This document shows, piece after piece, positions 45,130 to 57,295 of a stretch of 64,000 nucleotides of DNA. Source of the stretch: Reticulitermes speratus (lineage: Eukaryota > Arthropoda > Insecta > Blattodea > Rhinotermitidae); assembly GCA_021186555.1 (NCBI GenBank), contig JAJKFL010000003.1, forward strand, positions 41,064,408 to 41,128,407, read 5' to 3'. A program made the translations under genes and the position numbers. Under the pieces are notes generated by a model, which saw nothing but the letters and a program-made list of their open reading frames with translations, ran no database searches and was not told where the DNA came from. Numbering within the stretch: position 1 is the stretch's first letter; every line of letters begins with the position of its first letter.

Positions 45130-48100
45130 CTGTGCAGCTTTATATGCATACAGAATATATGAACAATCGATACACCAAATGTACAGTTACTACAGTACAG
45201 TTCGCTACTGACTAGTGTGAAACTAACAAAACAAACTTCACTAACCACATATTGGCACCAATTGATAAAAATGACAATAGGTAGTTATTACAACAAAAAT
45301 AAATATGTATAAAAAATGAAAGTCCCATAGATAGGTACTCAATTGATAGATAATTTTATACAGCATATATTATCAAAATATAATTCAATGTATATGTAGC
45401 TGGTTGTAGCAAAAGGCTTAGTAAGCTGTTGTTAATAAGTGATAACCACGTATAATCCCTTTTTGTTTGTCCTTCTATAGTTCTCATAAAACCTCAAATG
45501 AGGCAATAAATAAATAAAGCAATTAGAATTGATAAAAAATAAATACACCTAAATTACAAATAACTATCTCTCTTAACATGTTTGCTAGACAACTACCTCC
45601 TGCAAGCAGCACCATCTGTGTTACTGCACTAGAAATAAGACTAGGAAATTAAACATGCTTGTCCCTTTCAAAAGTACATTAAATGCCTTTCCATTGCACA
45701 TATCCGACATTGACTGCAGCTGTTCAGTCAAACTCAATTAGTATGCTGAAGTCCCAATGTTAATGATGTTCTCTGAACTTGTTTTCCAAATTACATCAAT
45801 ATTCTTTAAACTGTTTCAAAGGGAATGTGTTTGAGTTATTAGAAAACAATCGGAATGCATTAGTTCATTAAAGGTAAGCTCCTTTTCACAGATTTAAGAC
45901 AAGTTTGGAAGTAGAGGTGAAACAATATGAAAGAAGATTTTGATGCTTTAATCTCACTTGCTATAAGGATATTAATTGCACTAAATTGCGAACTCTCTCA
46001 AACAAACAATAAATTACGTTAATATTATCTGTTACTTGCACTATACTTTCGAGTAAAGTTGCACCAACAGAAAAAAAGAAAAAGTGTCGATCATGTTTTG
46101 TTCATATTGCACACATACGTATCTACAACATGTCACTGCTCTTTCTATGCGCATACTGGCTGTCAATGCTACAAACTTGACTACAAGACTCTTCTTATCC
46201 AATCCCCCTGGGGTTTAATTCATTATTAAGATAAATATATACTACTACATTTCCTACAAATCTACAGTATTTCTGTTTTCTCTTTGTCTACCTACTACCA
46301 TTCTCTGTTGAAGAGATTTTTTGACTAGATATTATAAATAGTTTCTGTTTGTGATGCAGCATGTGGTTCACTTACCAGAGACAAATATCAGACAGCAGGC
46401 TCTCAACTATTCAGTACAGCAAGCAGTGGGATTTGGAGATATGAAGGAAATGTGTAGGCCATTTGCTGTGTGAGTGACTGTCTGAGCATAAGAATTAAGC
46501 AGGCAATTAAGAAATGTTGGATACATGAGACAATGTGATTGCTCTAAAGACACCTGCTAACTGTCTATCTGTCCCTGCAATCTGAACTGAGAAATATAAA
46601 CTACAAAAAGACACATGTCCCACGTGCACCAAGATCCAGAGTCGCTTCTCCATGCTATATTGTACCATGAGACCAAATCCTGTCAGTCAGTCTGTTGGTT
46701 GGTCAGTCAGTCAATTAGTCAGTAACTTAACAATGATAATGACCTTGTTTAAATACACCTCACTTTGGTTTTATGTTAAAAATAAATACACTGTGTGATC
46801 ATGTTTTAAACAATTATGAAATATGAATAAATGTTTAATGAAACGTTAAAATAGAAAAAACCCCTCCTATTATCTTTGGCTTTCAGGGAGTTTCTAATTA
46901 TAGATACTAAAAGTACTTTAACCCTTGTATGCTCTCAATACCTACAAACTACATATGTATGTTTTCATGTTTATGTATCAATAATTTGGTACTTTGGTTA
47001 TTAATTAATATTTGCTAAAACTGTAGTAGAAATATTACATTATTAATTATTTTGTATCATTTTCATTATAAATATTAGGTATTGTTACACGTGTTTCATC
47101 TTACAGGTTATTAATTACATATATATGGGGGGGGGGGGGGGGGGTTAAAAATCGCAGTAAATACTTGTGCAACTTGGCAACCATATCAAGAGTGGTTTAT
47201 CAGTTGGCTGCTGGCCTCCTCAATAGCCCATGTCTTGCTACTAATCAAAATAACAAGAGTATCCATAAACCCTCACTCTTATGGAGACATGACATGCAAT
47301 GCAGGCAACTCGCGTAGCAAATGAGTGAAACAGACATTGGTGAGACAGAATGTCAACAATGTAATCAACATCACACTTTTAGCAATAAAAATAAACCCTA
47401 CATATATAACTGTTATATTATCAACATTTTTTTGTTTCTTAATTTGTTTATGCATTTTTAAAATTCCAAGACTACTGACCAGTACACCAAAAAACACTGA
47501 GTTAGTTACATTACTTTTCTTTTAACTGACAACAAACCACCAGTTTTACTTTACGAACAAACAAGAAGACAAACAGTCTGTACAGATTTATTACACATCA
47601 TATTTACTTTCTTTTATTATAATTTAGTAGATAGATCACAGCCCAGTTGGAATTTTTCAAGTTGTATTTGCTACACTTTCCTGCCACGCATGTACATGTA
47701 CACAGACTGTGTGCTCAGTCCCTGCCCTGCTTTTGTGATTAGTCTATCATTGCTTGCTGCTTGCTGCTCATTCTTAAGCTTTGCAGATATCTGTCCTAAC
47801 AAGAGACCAACAGCCACTATAACCTTCAAAATTCATCCATGCTTGTCATCTTAAAGTACTAAGCAAAATGGGTTAAGTCACTCACCTCAATGCAGGTAGT
47901 TATCTTGAAATATTATTATAATAAATACTTAAGTTATATTAATAATTGTATATAATAATATGATAAGAATATGAAGCTTCTTTAAAATCTATTCACTACG
48001 CTAAGATTTGTTATCTAGGTGACTATTTTGTTCTGTGGGCCGGAGTTCTAACATAATCCTGCACCACAAAGCTAATACTTGTCAGGAAGTATATGGAAAA

Positions 48101-49383
48101 TGATGTGCTGCCCCATCCTTGGCAATGGGAAGATATTCCCAGTCATTATTAAGGACTCTTTTCTAGATGTTTGGTAGCAGTGTATATGTAGAAGAAAGGT
48201 ATTGTGACTGTTGTAGTTGCTGTAGAGCTGTACAGTAGTGGCAGGCAAATATCTCCCATTGTCATCTTTCAGGAGGGTCAAGATTCCACACTCTGTCACC
48301 GCAACTGCCACTCCTACAGTTGTGAATCAGAGGAAGAGTGGTGCCAAACATCCTGTAGGACTCATGATCAGTGACGTAGTCATCGGAAGGAAGATTGGTA
48401 GCCCTGGATATATTCTGATGCTGATTCAGATCCTCACATCGTGAAGTACCATGACTGGTCTCTTGTCTTGCACCACACAAGGCTAACTGAAAAATCTGTT
48501 TTCATTTATTTAGTCAGTATAGATTGTTGAGTATGATTTCACACAAAGAACAAACTGAAATATTTCAGAGAGAAGGCTTATTGCAAATGATGAAAAACAC
48601 AAAATGTCATAGTATATTTTGCAGCCATATAAAGAATATTAAATGTAAATATGTGTCACATAATGTGTATCCCTTGAACAGTACAGGTTGGTACTAACTG
48701 ATGCATATATGTGACCACAGTAAGTGCTCGGTCTGTGTGCTTATTTCCACAATTAATGACCAGATTAATTAACACATATATAAATTAAGGGAAGAACTGT
48801 ATCACAGAGTGCATTAGTGTTTATGGCACATGATTTAAGGCCCCAATGTAGCATATTATGTAATGTGTAGTTGCTAAGGGCTTAGGTAATTTGTGATGAA
48901 TATGGTAAAACATAATGTTGCAATTAATATGGTACAATTTCATTAGAGTGATATATGTAAAGTGATAAAAATAATTTATATAGGACTGAATTTAGAACCT
49001 TTCTGTTACAGTATTGACAAGAACAGATATGTAGGGCCATCAGAAGGCATGTTCTAAGAATTGTATCTCAAGTTAAATAAAGTGAAGTTTATCTAGTTGA
49101 TACTGCCATTCATATTTCTGAATGTTTGGATGGGGGTAGGAGTATAAGAGTGTTTTATGTTTTTGTACATTATGCAGTTTCTTGGTTCTTGTTTCTTGTA
49201 TAAAACAGTGTTTTATATACAATACCAAAAAAATTAAAACTCGCCTCCATTTGTGCTTCCCATCAGTTGCACTTACTTTTTTTCTTAGCAATAAAAAAAG
49301 CTGACTTCCCACTTTTCATTTAATTGTTATTACCAGGGAATATTAGCATCAACTGCAGCCAGCAAACAGTATATTGTTTAGGA

Positions 49384-49490
49384 TTCATCTTCTTGGATGT
49401 GGCTGTATCACAGCATCACATCCCAGAAGACTTGAATCCTCAACCACACCGCTGTAAAAACCTAAAATCTCACACTGTATGTTGTGCTTG
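49384..49490 (+). repeat. Dispersed fold-back family copy
   Basis: Reads cacatcccagaagacttgaatcctcaaccacaccgctgtaaaaacc, the best-preserved example in the window of the block also found at 36158 and 54500. Confidence 0.65.
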
Positions 49491-49511
49491 ACTTAAGATT
49501 TAAACATTTTT

Positions 49512-49595
49512 AAAAACTGGTATGTACAAGGAAGTTTCAGAAAACATGGTAACAAAAACTGGTATGTACAAGACGTTTCAGAAAATATGGTGACA
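49512..49595 (+). repeat. 42-bp tandem duplication at mariner end
   Basis: Two copies starting AAAAACTGGTATGTACAAG at 49512 and 49554, continuing with gtttcagaaaa and atggt. They sit at the outer end of the mariner palindrome. Confidence 0.85.
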
Positions 49596-50215
49596 AACAC
49601 TCTTATGACAAGAAATTTATTCTGACTATGGTGTATACATGGCACATGGGTAGCAGATGGTACACATCAGACCTCCACATAGTCATCACTGTCATTTAAG
49701 CCTTTGTCCCCCATGGCACCAAAGCTTGTATTCAGGCATAGAAGAAACTGGTGTCAAGTTATGTAGCCAGGAGGTGAAAGCTTGCTTCATGTCAGTGTCT
49801 GTCACAAACTGCTTGTCAGCCACTTCCTTCTTAAGGGGTCTGAAGACATGGAAACTGTAGGCCTCATACTGTCAACATGTGGTTGGTTATAGCGATACAG
49901 GTGGAAGGTTATGGACGATCTTCCCTATAGTCCCCATCTCATGTCCAGTGATTTCTGCATATTTGGACCACTTAAGAAGCACCAAGTTAGCTAGAAATTT
50001 GCAATAGATGCTGACATGACTTAAGCTATCACCTCATACCTACAGAAATTTGACACCAATTTCTTCAACACTAGGATATAAGCCTGGGTGCCACGGTGGG
50101 ACAAATGCTTAAATGTCAGTGGTGACTATAGTGAAGTCTGATATGTACCATCTGGTACCCAGGTGCGAGTTACACATCAAAGTCAAAATAAATTTCTCGG
50201 CATAACACAGTATTG
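49596..50215. pseudogene. Palindrome of two mariner transposase 3' ends
   Basis: The minus strand of 49660-49872 reads a mariner C terminus (FRPLKKEVADKQFVTDTDMK, FTSWLHNL, then DDYVEV in a shifted frame). The plus strand of 49905-50165 reads the same region independently (LPYSPHLMSSDFCIFGPLKK, DTNFFNTRI, RWDKCLNVSGDYSEV). The two are inverted with respect to each other around about 49890, and the similarity continues into flanking sequence (gtcagaataaatttcttgtc against gtcaaaataaatttctcggc). Both arms lack the N-terminal two thirds of the transposase. Confidence 0.75.
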
Positions 50216-50584
50216 TTGAAAATCACCTGCTTCAGATTTTATTTTCTGTTCACAGTTTCAAATTATCTAAAACTAGTCTAAGAAAAAACTTTGCAGTGAT
50301 ATAACCTAAATGTTGCAAATTAAGTTATTTGTAAAGAACTTCATAATACGTACATGCAATCTAAATGAATAAAGATGAACACTCGGCAAAGTATGGATCC
50401 AATTAACATGACATCTTGAGACAATTTCTTTCATTCCCTTTTCTATTTTTTAAACAGTAAATTACTGTGCACACTTTTGCTGTTGGTTATGTTTGGATTA
50501 AACAGAAACACAACTGAAAAGTTTTACAAACCTGTATGAAGTTTAATGCAACTGTACCAAAAGTGTGCACTGAGCTTTGCACTC

Positions 50585-50640
50585 ATTCTGCTGAGACAAA
50601 CAGGAAATCCCCATTCTGCTGAGAGAAACAGGAAATCCCA
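50585..50640 (+). repeat. 28-bp tandem duplication
   Basis: ATTCTGCTGAGACAAACAGG at 50585 and its near copy at 50613 (one change within this block). Two units only. Confidence 0.9.
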
Positions 50641-51235
50641 AGTAAAAGAGCACTTTGAAACTTGTAAGAGTGGGTAGATCTTAGAATGGGTGTCCTATAT
50701 TTCCCTAATAAATTTAACATTATAGTTGATTTGGTTCATTTAGTTTCAGTCTACAACTTATCTACTGTCATATTCTCCAGGGTCATTCTTTTATCGCTGC
50801 ACCAAGTATGACACTTTTAATGCATAGAATTCCTTTATCAACCAGAGCATCCCACGACAGATGTGGTGCACAGGACAGCAGTGAAAGAAGCATGCTGTAC
50901 TAACAGCATTAGTAAGCAATGAGGCATAAAGTAATCTTCTTTTCTTTTAGTCCAATAAAAATTTGGAGTGCATCAAAGAAGTGTCTATTTATGTTTACAT
51001 AAAATATGAAATGGACTGCTGTGGGATTGAACTTCGGCCCTTCCAGCAATAGGATAGCATGTAATTATCTGATCTATAATATGGCTAATACACAGTAGGG
51101 CCTATTTGTCACATCCCTGAGCATAGCAGCTGTGACAGGAGGACCTGGCATATGCAGGCCATCTATGTGATACAGCTGCTGTGCTAAGAGACAAAATAAA
51201 AGTGAAACCTGTAGCAAGCCATATAATATTTAGAG

Positions 51236-51358
51236 AAACTTGAGATTCTCACAGCACTAGATATTCCTCTACACTGAAGATGGAGGCAGGAAGTTCCTCT
51301 GAAACATTGGTAACTCTCCACCGGACTACATGGCATTGTATCTCAGAAGACAGATATC
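51236..51358 (+). repeat. Dispersed fold-back family copy
   Basis: Contains aacttgagattctcacagcac, then ctgaagatggaggcaggaag, ttcctctgaaacattggtaac and tctcagaagac: all the conserved blocks of the family in one unit. Confidence 0.7.
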
Positions 51359-51802
51359 TTTGAATAATATTTTCATTAGTATTTCATTTTAATGCTTTTA
51401 TTATTCCATGATGTTGCACACATTTTAAGACTTCCGCATGTAAGGATCTCTATTAGGGCTACATATTTTTAAAAATGCCATAAACTGTGTGTAATACTGT
51501 TGCTGGAAAGGTGTTCTCACTTATTAGAACACATATGTTTAAAATTACAATAAATGCCATAATATACTGCTATTTTTTGAAGCATGTTTTCCAATGAAAA
51601 GAGGAAGTCATTAACATGTTTAACATTTAACATATGGCATTAACACATCACATACAGGAAACCATTAACCTACACAGCAGTTAAAAGTTAAGCTATTTTG
51701 CCAGCTATTAATGTTCCACCATTCTTTACAAGGTTTCCTATAAGGGCACAAAAAACACACAATGTTATCCCTTTCTGGTTAAATTGGATGAAAGTCGTTT
51801 TT

Positions 51803-52137
51803 AATGTATAAGTACTTTTGATCTTTCATCATACTTTTATATAAGATTATAAAAGTATGATGAAAGATCAAAAGTACTTATACATTTCTCATTCTAATTG
51901 TAAATGTATTTTTAAGACAATTTCATGTCAGGTTTCTGAATGTGACTTGTGATTATTATTTTTTATTACTATTTAAGTTTTAATGTTGGTATTTTTAAAT
52001 TTTGTAATGCTCAGTTCTACTTTGTTTGTATTCATATTTTATTTTGTGACATTGGACTATGTCTATATCCTGATGGTTTTTGTGACCTTGTAATGGATTT
52101 GTGGCATGTAAATAAATGAATGAATGAAAAAAAAAGT
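51803..52137 (+). mobile_element. LINE 3' end with perfect 39-bp hairpin at its 5' edge
   Basis: 51803-51841 and 51848-51886 are perfect reverse complements with a 6-bp loop. The right arm runs directly into an AT-rich, LINE-like 3' UTR that ends with (AATG)n and an A-run at about 52112-52135. The left arm is therefore an inverted copy of the first bases of the truncated insertion. Confidence 0.75.
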
Positions 52138-53794
52138 ATACTGGTCTGCAGTTAAAATAGGTGTCTAATTACTGTGAAAGGGGAGGGAGAAATCAATTCT
52201 TTCCTGACAAAAGATTGTGATCTAGTGTTGTGAAATTGAGAGAGCCTAGTACAGAATACACATTACTAATAATTTCTTTGTAAAATTACATCATAACTTT
52301 AAAAAACACTAATTAAAACAATGATTTATTTATTAAGATGTCAGGGCCTGGAGAAAGGTACAGTCATGAATCTTCTTACCATTGCCATGTTGAAGAAAAA
52401 CAATTATACAGATATTTGGTATTTATTGGGACAGCAGCTGATACTGGTCATTGGTTTTGATATGTGTGGTAAGGCAGTGCCCATTTAATACTACTGTTTG
52501 TTTATATTATACTGCAATTTTTCCAGCTATAAAAATTGTGTACATCCTCATAAGTAGCATATATATATATCTATCTTGAAAATGTTCTGCAAACGTCATG
52601 TATCAAATAATGCAACTTATGTGTACAAACTACTATGGAAACCATCATATGTTTCTGATATTGTTATATAACTAAAATAGTTTTTTAACCACATGGCATT
52701 ACTGTTACTGGAGAACTGATTGTTCAGGTAAAAAACTAATTCAGTAAATTTCATTGTCCACAATGAATTTCTTACTTTATAAATTGAGTCTGAAATAAAA
52801 GCATCAATATTTTTAAATTATGGTAAATTATGAAACATTTTATTTTTAAGTTGAAGTAAATGCCCAACATGATTTTGCAACAATTTATAACCAACTCACT
52901 TAAATATATATTTACACCAAGACAACAATAAACTGACATATGTAAGCAACAAGCTGCAGACCGAAGCATTCCACAGTCAGCTGAAATTTAGCCACAGTAT
53001 TAACATTCATTTCTACACAATCGGAGATTAGTTTTGTGTTCCACACTTATTGAGGAAAATTTGCTACACATGCAGCCAATATCTAAAAATACTATAAAAG
53101 AAATGCTCATATTTATAAAGTGTCCAAAAATTACAGTTTTGATTTCAATTGGTTGGTGGTCTTGTTAAGGCACAGTACAGAATATCCTGCAAGGTGTAAT
53201 TTAACACAGGTAGGCCATTCTTTGTTACAGGCATTTCATAAATGTTTGAAGCCACAGGACACACTTCTTCAGTAGCCTTATGTGATATGAGTCACCACAA
53301 TGTCAGTGTCCCTAATGCATATCGTATGCAATTACATTAAATATCTTGTAAGAAGTAATGAACCGCAAAAGAGTCTTGTACTTAAGCCAGTACAAGAATA
53401 GATATGCTGCAAGGTACATATAGACAAGTACATCATAAATGAATGACATGATTCAAAAATTACTCTGAAAGTTTTAGACAAGGCTGCCAAACATTTTCTT
53501 GTTTTCCATGATGATTACCTGCTCCTTCAGTCAAATATCACATACCAACCAATGAAGCTGATGAGGACAAGCAGTAAATTTTATGTTAACTACTCCACTA
53601 GTTATGATATACAAAATGGAAAATGAGTATCTTAAGAAAACATTAATCAAAACATTTAAAACTCTGTCTTTAAATGTATGAGGTCTCCTCAATTTGTTAG
53701 GATCCCTAACCACATAATCATTAGCTGGCAACGGTTAGAACTGGTAATTACTTCACTGTAAATCTGACACAATACTGTAAATTTTGTCATACAG

Positions 53795-53967
53795 GAATTG
53801 CAAAGTTTCTACAAGAAGCTGTCTGTGATGGAACAACACAGAAATTATTAATCCCACTCCTTACCAGTATTTTTAAGGAAAGAGTGCAGTACAATCATGA
53901 CATAGTAAGTCCACTTGTAATGGGAAATGTGCCTCAACAGGATGATGAAGATGATGATGGACCTTGA
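53795..53967 (+). other. Candidate terminal coding exon, unknown gene
   Basis: After an acceptor (gtcatacag) one phase stays open for 56 codons to TGA at 53965-53967. It gives IAKFLQEAVCDGTTQKLLIP, LLTSIFKERVQYNHDIV and an acidic end QQDDEDDDGP. A helical-repeat-like character followed by an acidic tail looks like a real C terminus. A donor-like GTAAGT at 53905 could instead end the exon there. I do not recognise the protein and see no certain upstream exon. Confidence 0.4.
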
Positions 53968-54499
53968 GCACTATCATTTTAAGACTTATTATTCTATACC
54001 CTTGTTACAATTCATACTTAAAACCCTTTATGCTGATGCATTTGAAATGTTAAGGTATTACTGGGAAGCCACCATTCAATTAAAAAAGCAGCCAAGTGCT
54101 TGTCATCTACTCAGATACTGAATACATACTCAAAGTCAAGGCATTTATATCGATTACACAGCATAGGACTTAAATCAATTTGTCAAATACATCTTTCATG
54201 TCTAGCCTAAGGGACATCATGTAACTAGTAAATGTTAGCACAGACTTACTTTTAAGCTATGTGCTTCATGGCATGGGACCTCAAGTCTGGTGTGATAACC
54301 AGCACAAGTAATGAATGAAACACACTCCTGGTATGCAAAAGACTTGCTGTGAAATAACAAGTGGACCTACAATGTTCTGCCTTTTAACTTTCTTAAAAGC
54401 CATCTACAGAACTGATTAATAGTTACAGATTCGTCAAAAGAGCATAGTGCCTTCATTGTCAGGGTCAGGCTACTCTCCTTTCAAATATCAGTAACCATT

Positions 54500-54575
54500 T
54501 AGTAGTCAATGCGGCATAACACCCCAGAAGACTTGAATCTTCATCAAAATTGCTATAAAAACCTCAAATCAGAAC
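54500..54575 (+). repeat. Dispersed fold-back family copy
   Basis: ccccagaagacttgaatcttcatc, then gctataaaaacctcaaatcag: the same block as at 49384. Confidence 0.6.
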
Positions 54576-56313
54576 ATCTACAGACTCCTTTAACCTTTCA
54601 AACAACACTGGCAACTACATAAACCACCTATTGTGCAATAAAACAATCTGCATTTCGCCAAACAGTGTACTTACAGTGAACTCCCATTTAGTGTTCTTCA
54701 ATTTAAGATTTCTCCTCATTGGTCCTTCTCAATCATGCCAAGTTAATAACCATAATGTTAAATTTCCTCATTGAAGATTTTACTCCATTTAGTTTTAAAA
54801 TTCACTGCTCCCAAAAGGAACCTTGAATGGGAATTTCTCTGTGTGTGATATACTGTGTGAAATTGGTGATAACGAAGAGACAACTTTTGTAATTTAAACA
54901 AGATAGGGTACAGATGGATAATTTTTCAGCAACCGTGTTTATTGTGAATGAAAATAACAGCTCAGGTTGATGAGCATAGAGTGGAGTTTGAAATGTAATT
55001 TGAATAAGTACAGGATTATTTCATCTTTTTTTTTTTAAAGACAGGATAGGCTGGAGAAAGATGAACAATGGATGACACAGTCAAAGTAAATACTAATTCG
55101 CATTTCATCATGACTCTTCTATCCAATTATGGCAGACTTATTATTTTCTGTAGTTACGCAATTTTATTAATGAATATTCAATTCCATTTCACAGAATAAA
55201 TTTTGATAGTTAAAATGTGAGCTGCTGAGTTACTATGTAGACAAGCCCCTTAACCATGCACTGCATGATGCATTATACTTTTAAAATTGTGGAACACAAT
55301 ACTGACTCCATAACCACAACACAACCTCCAAGTGAGACTATTTCTGCAGCCAGCATCATCCAGACAAAAAAGTACTGTCTGTGCAGTCCTAACAAGTGTT
55401 TTAAAGGAAGCTAGCATCTTCAAACACCATCACCACCACTTAACTGTGTTATTCTAAGTTTTATACACACTTAACGGAGAGAAACCATTAGGTAGGTGTA
55501 TGAGGGAAATTCTATAATGGAAGGTCACCTATAGGCAAGAACTAAGCCAGCAATGACCATAGGACTGTAACCTGTGTGCAGCAATGAGGTGAAGTACTGA
55601 ATTACCACCCCGAATAACTGCACTACTGGAACTAGTTCCCTTTCATTTGAAAATAAAGAACAAAAGCAACATACCTGATCTGTTTAAAATGTGGGACCTT
55701 TAAAGTGATTATTTTGAGATAATTTACTGTCAGAATTGACTTTGTTGGGTCTATTAAATTTCTGATGTTAGAGATTTATAGCATGTTACACAAAAATATT
55801 GCGCTGGATCCTCAGACCAAAATTCCATAATTATGAAGAGCACTACTTACTGAGATGTGATGATGCCATATAGTCTAGGAGGAATTTACTCATGTTCCTC
55901 TAAAATTCTCCCAAAATACATGGCATCAAATCCCTGAATATTCTTCATAGTCACCACTCTGAGAACATAAATCTCATTTCTGAAATTTTAATTAAGAAGT
56001 CTTGTGCTTTGTAACGGATAGGCAGAGGGACAAACATCAATATACAGGAAAGAGTGATGGCAAAATGATGTAGAATACTGCTGTGACCTGACTACTTAGG
56101 CATTTAAAGATGACCTGACGATGTTGAATGTACACAATGCAACAGTAGTGTATTACTTGAAATAATGACAGCGCTTTATAAATTATTTTCAAATTACATA
56201 TCTTTCCAAAAATGTCAAATTGAATAATTACATACGACTTCCATTCTTCCATAAAATTTTCAATGCACCATGTGATGCAAATGTGTGAAATTCTTAAGTT
56301 TTTAACTTAATAG

Positions 56314-56927
56314 AAGACATCCTGTTCAACTCACAACACTCAGTCCAACAAAATGCACCATATTGTTCCCAGAAATTTTATATTACAATACTACGTTGAA
56401 CACTCCTACATGCTTTGATCCTTATGGGATCATCATCACGGAATCATATTAAAGTAACGCTGCACAGAACCGAACTAGTAATCCATGTATACAATAAAAA
56501 GATGTAGAAAGGTCAAACAGTTAAAATTTAGGCGTTTGTTATATATGGATCCTGGTACACAGTGTTTTGGAGACAGCCTATATATTTAAGGAAGGATAAG
56601 ACAGTACTATCTTATCCTTCCTTACATATCTAGGCTGTCTCCAAAACACTATATACTAGGATCCATTATACAACAAACGCCTACATTTTAACTGTTTGAC
56701 CTTTCTACATCTTTTTATTGTGTACATGAATTGCTAGTTCCGTTTTGAGAAGTGTTACTTTAATGTGATTCCCTGATGATGATCCCATATGGGATTGTAA
56801 CATGTAGGAGTGTTCAACGTGGCATTGTAATGTAAAACATCTGGGAACAATATTTTGCATTTTGTTGAACTGAGTGTTGTGAGCTGATCATCGACAATGC
56901 ATGGAATGAACGGTATAAAAGACATCC
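56314..56927. mobile_element. Long fold-back element, about 280-bp arms
   Basis: AAGACATCC at 56314-56322 and 56919-56927 may be a 9-bp target duplication. Inside it, 56323-56600 is a close reverse complement of about 56608-56887 (for instance gttcaactcacaacactcag against ctgagtgttgtgagctgatc). The axis is at about 56605, between gataaga and tcttatc. No coding frame. Confidence 0.8.
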
Positions 56928-56944
56928 CATTGTTTTTATACATT

Positions 56945-57295
56945 TTATTAATTAATTAGTAAATCATTGTCAAACACAACCATACATTTAGTATGTAATG
57001 ATACGTTACATGTACATGTTTTGGTCCTAACAGACCGTTATTAGACTATATATATATATAGATATATAAGGAAGAGAGTAAAAGTACAAAAACCATGTAC
57101 ATACTTCTTGTGAGATCTCACATTTTCTACAATTTATCAAGTGTACAATTGATACTTTATAACTTTCTTTCTTATATTTTTATATATAGCCTGATGATGG
57201 TCTGTTAGGACAATATGTATATGTAGCTTATTGTTAAATAATAAATATATAGTTCTGTTTGATGGATTTACTATTGCCATGCACCTTAATTCCAA
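56945..57295. mobile_element. Second fold-back element
   Basis: The axis is the palindrome GTGAGATCTCAC at about 57109-57120. The arms share tcctaacagacc (left, near 57026) and ggtctgttagga (right, near 57202), plus weaker matches out to gtaaatc. It lies directly beside the previous fold-back element. Confidence 0.65.

Noticed and set aside
48072..48480. Two overlapping minus-strand frames of 72 and 79 codons
   Set aside because: The overlapping frames have no consistent splice signals and no recognised similarity.
50941..51060. Strong acceptor followed by 33 open codons (SNKNLECIKEVS...)
   Set aside because: The downstream part (gggattgaacttcggccc) looks like a reversed SINE box B, so the open frame is probably a repeat.
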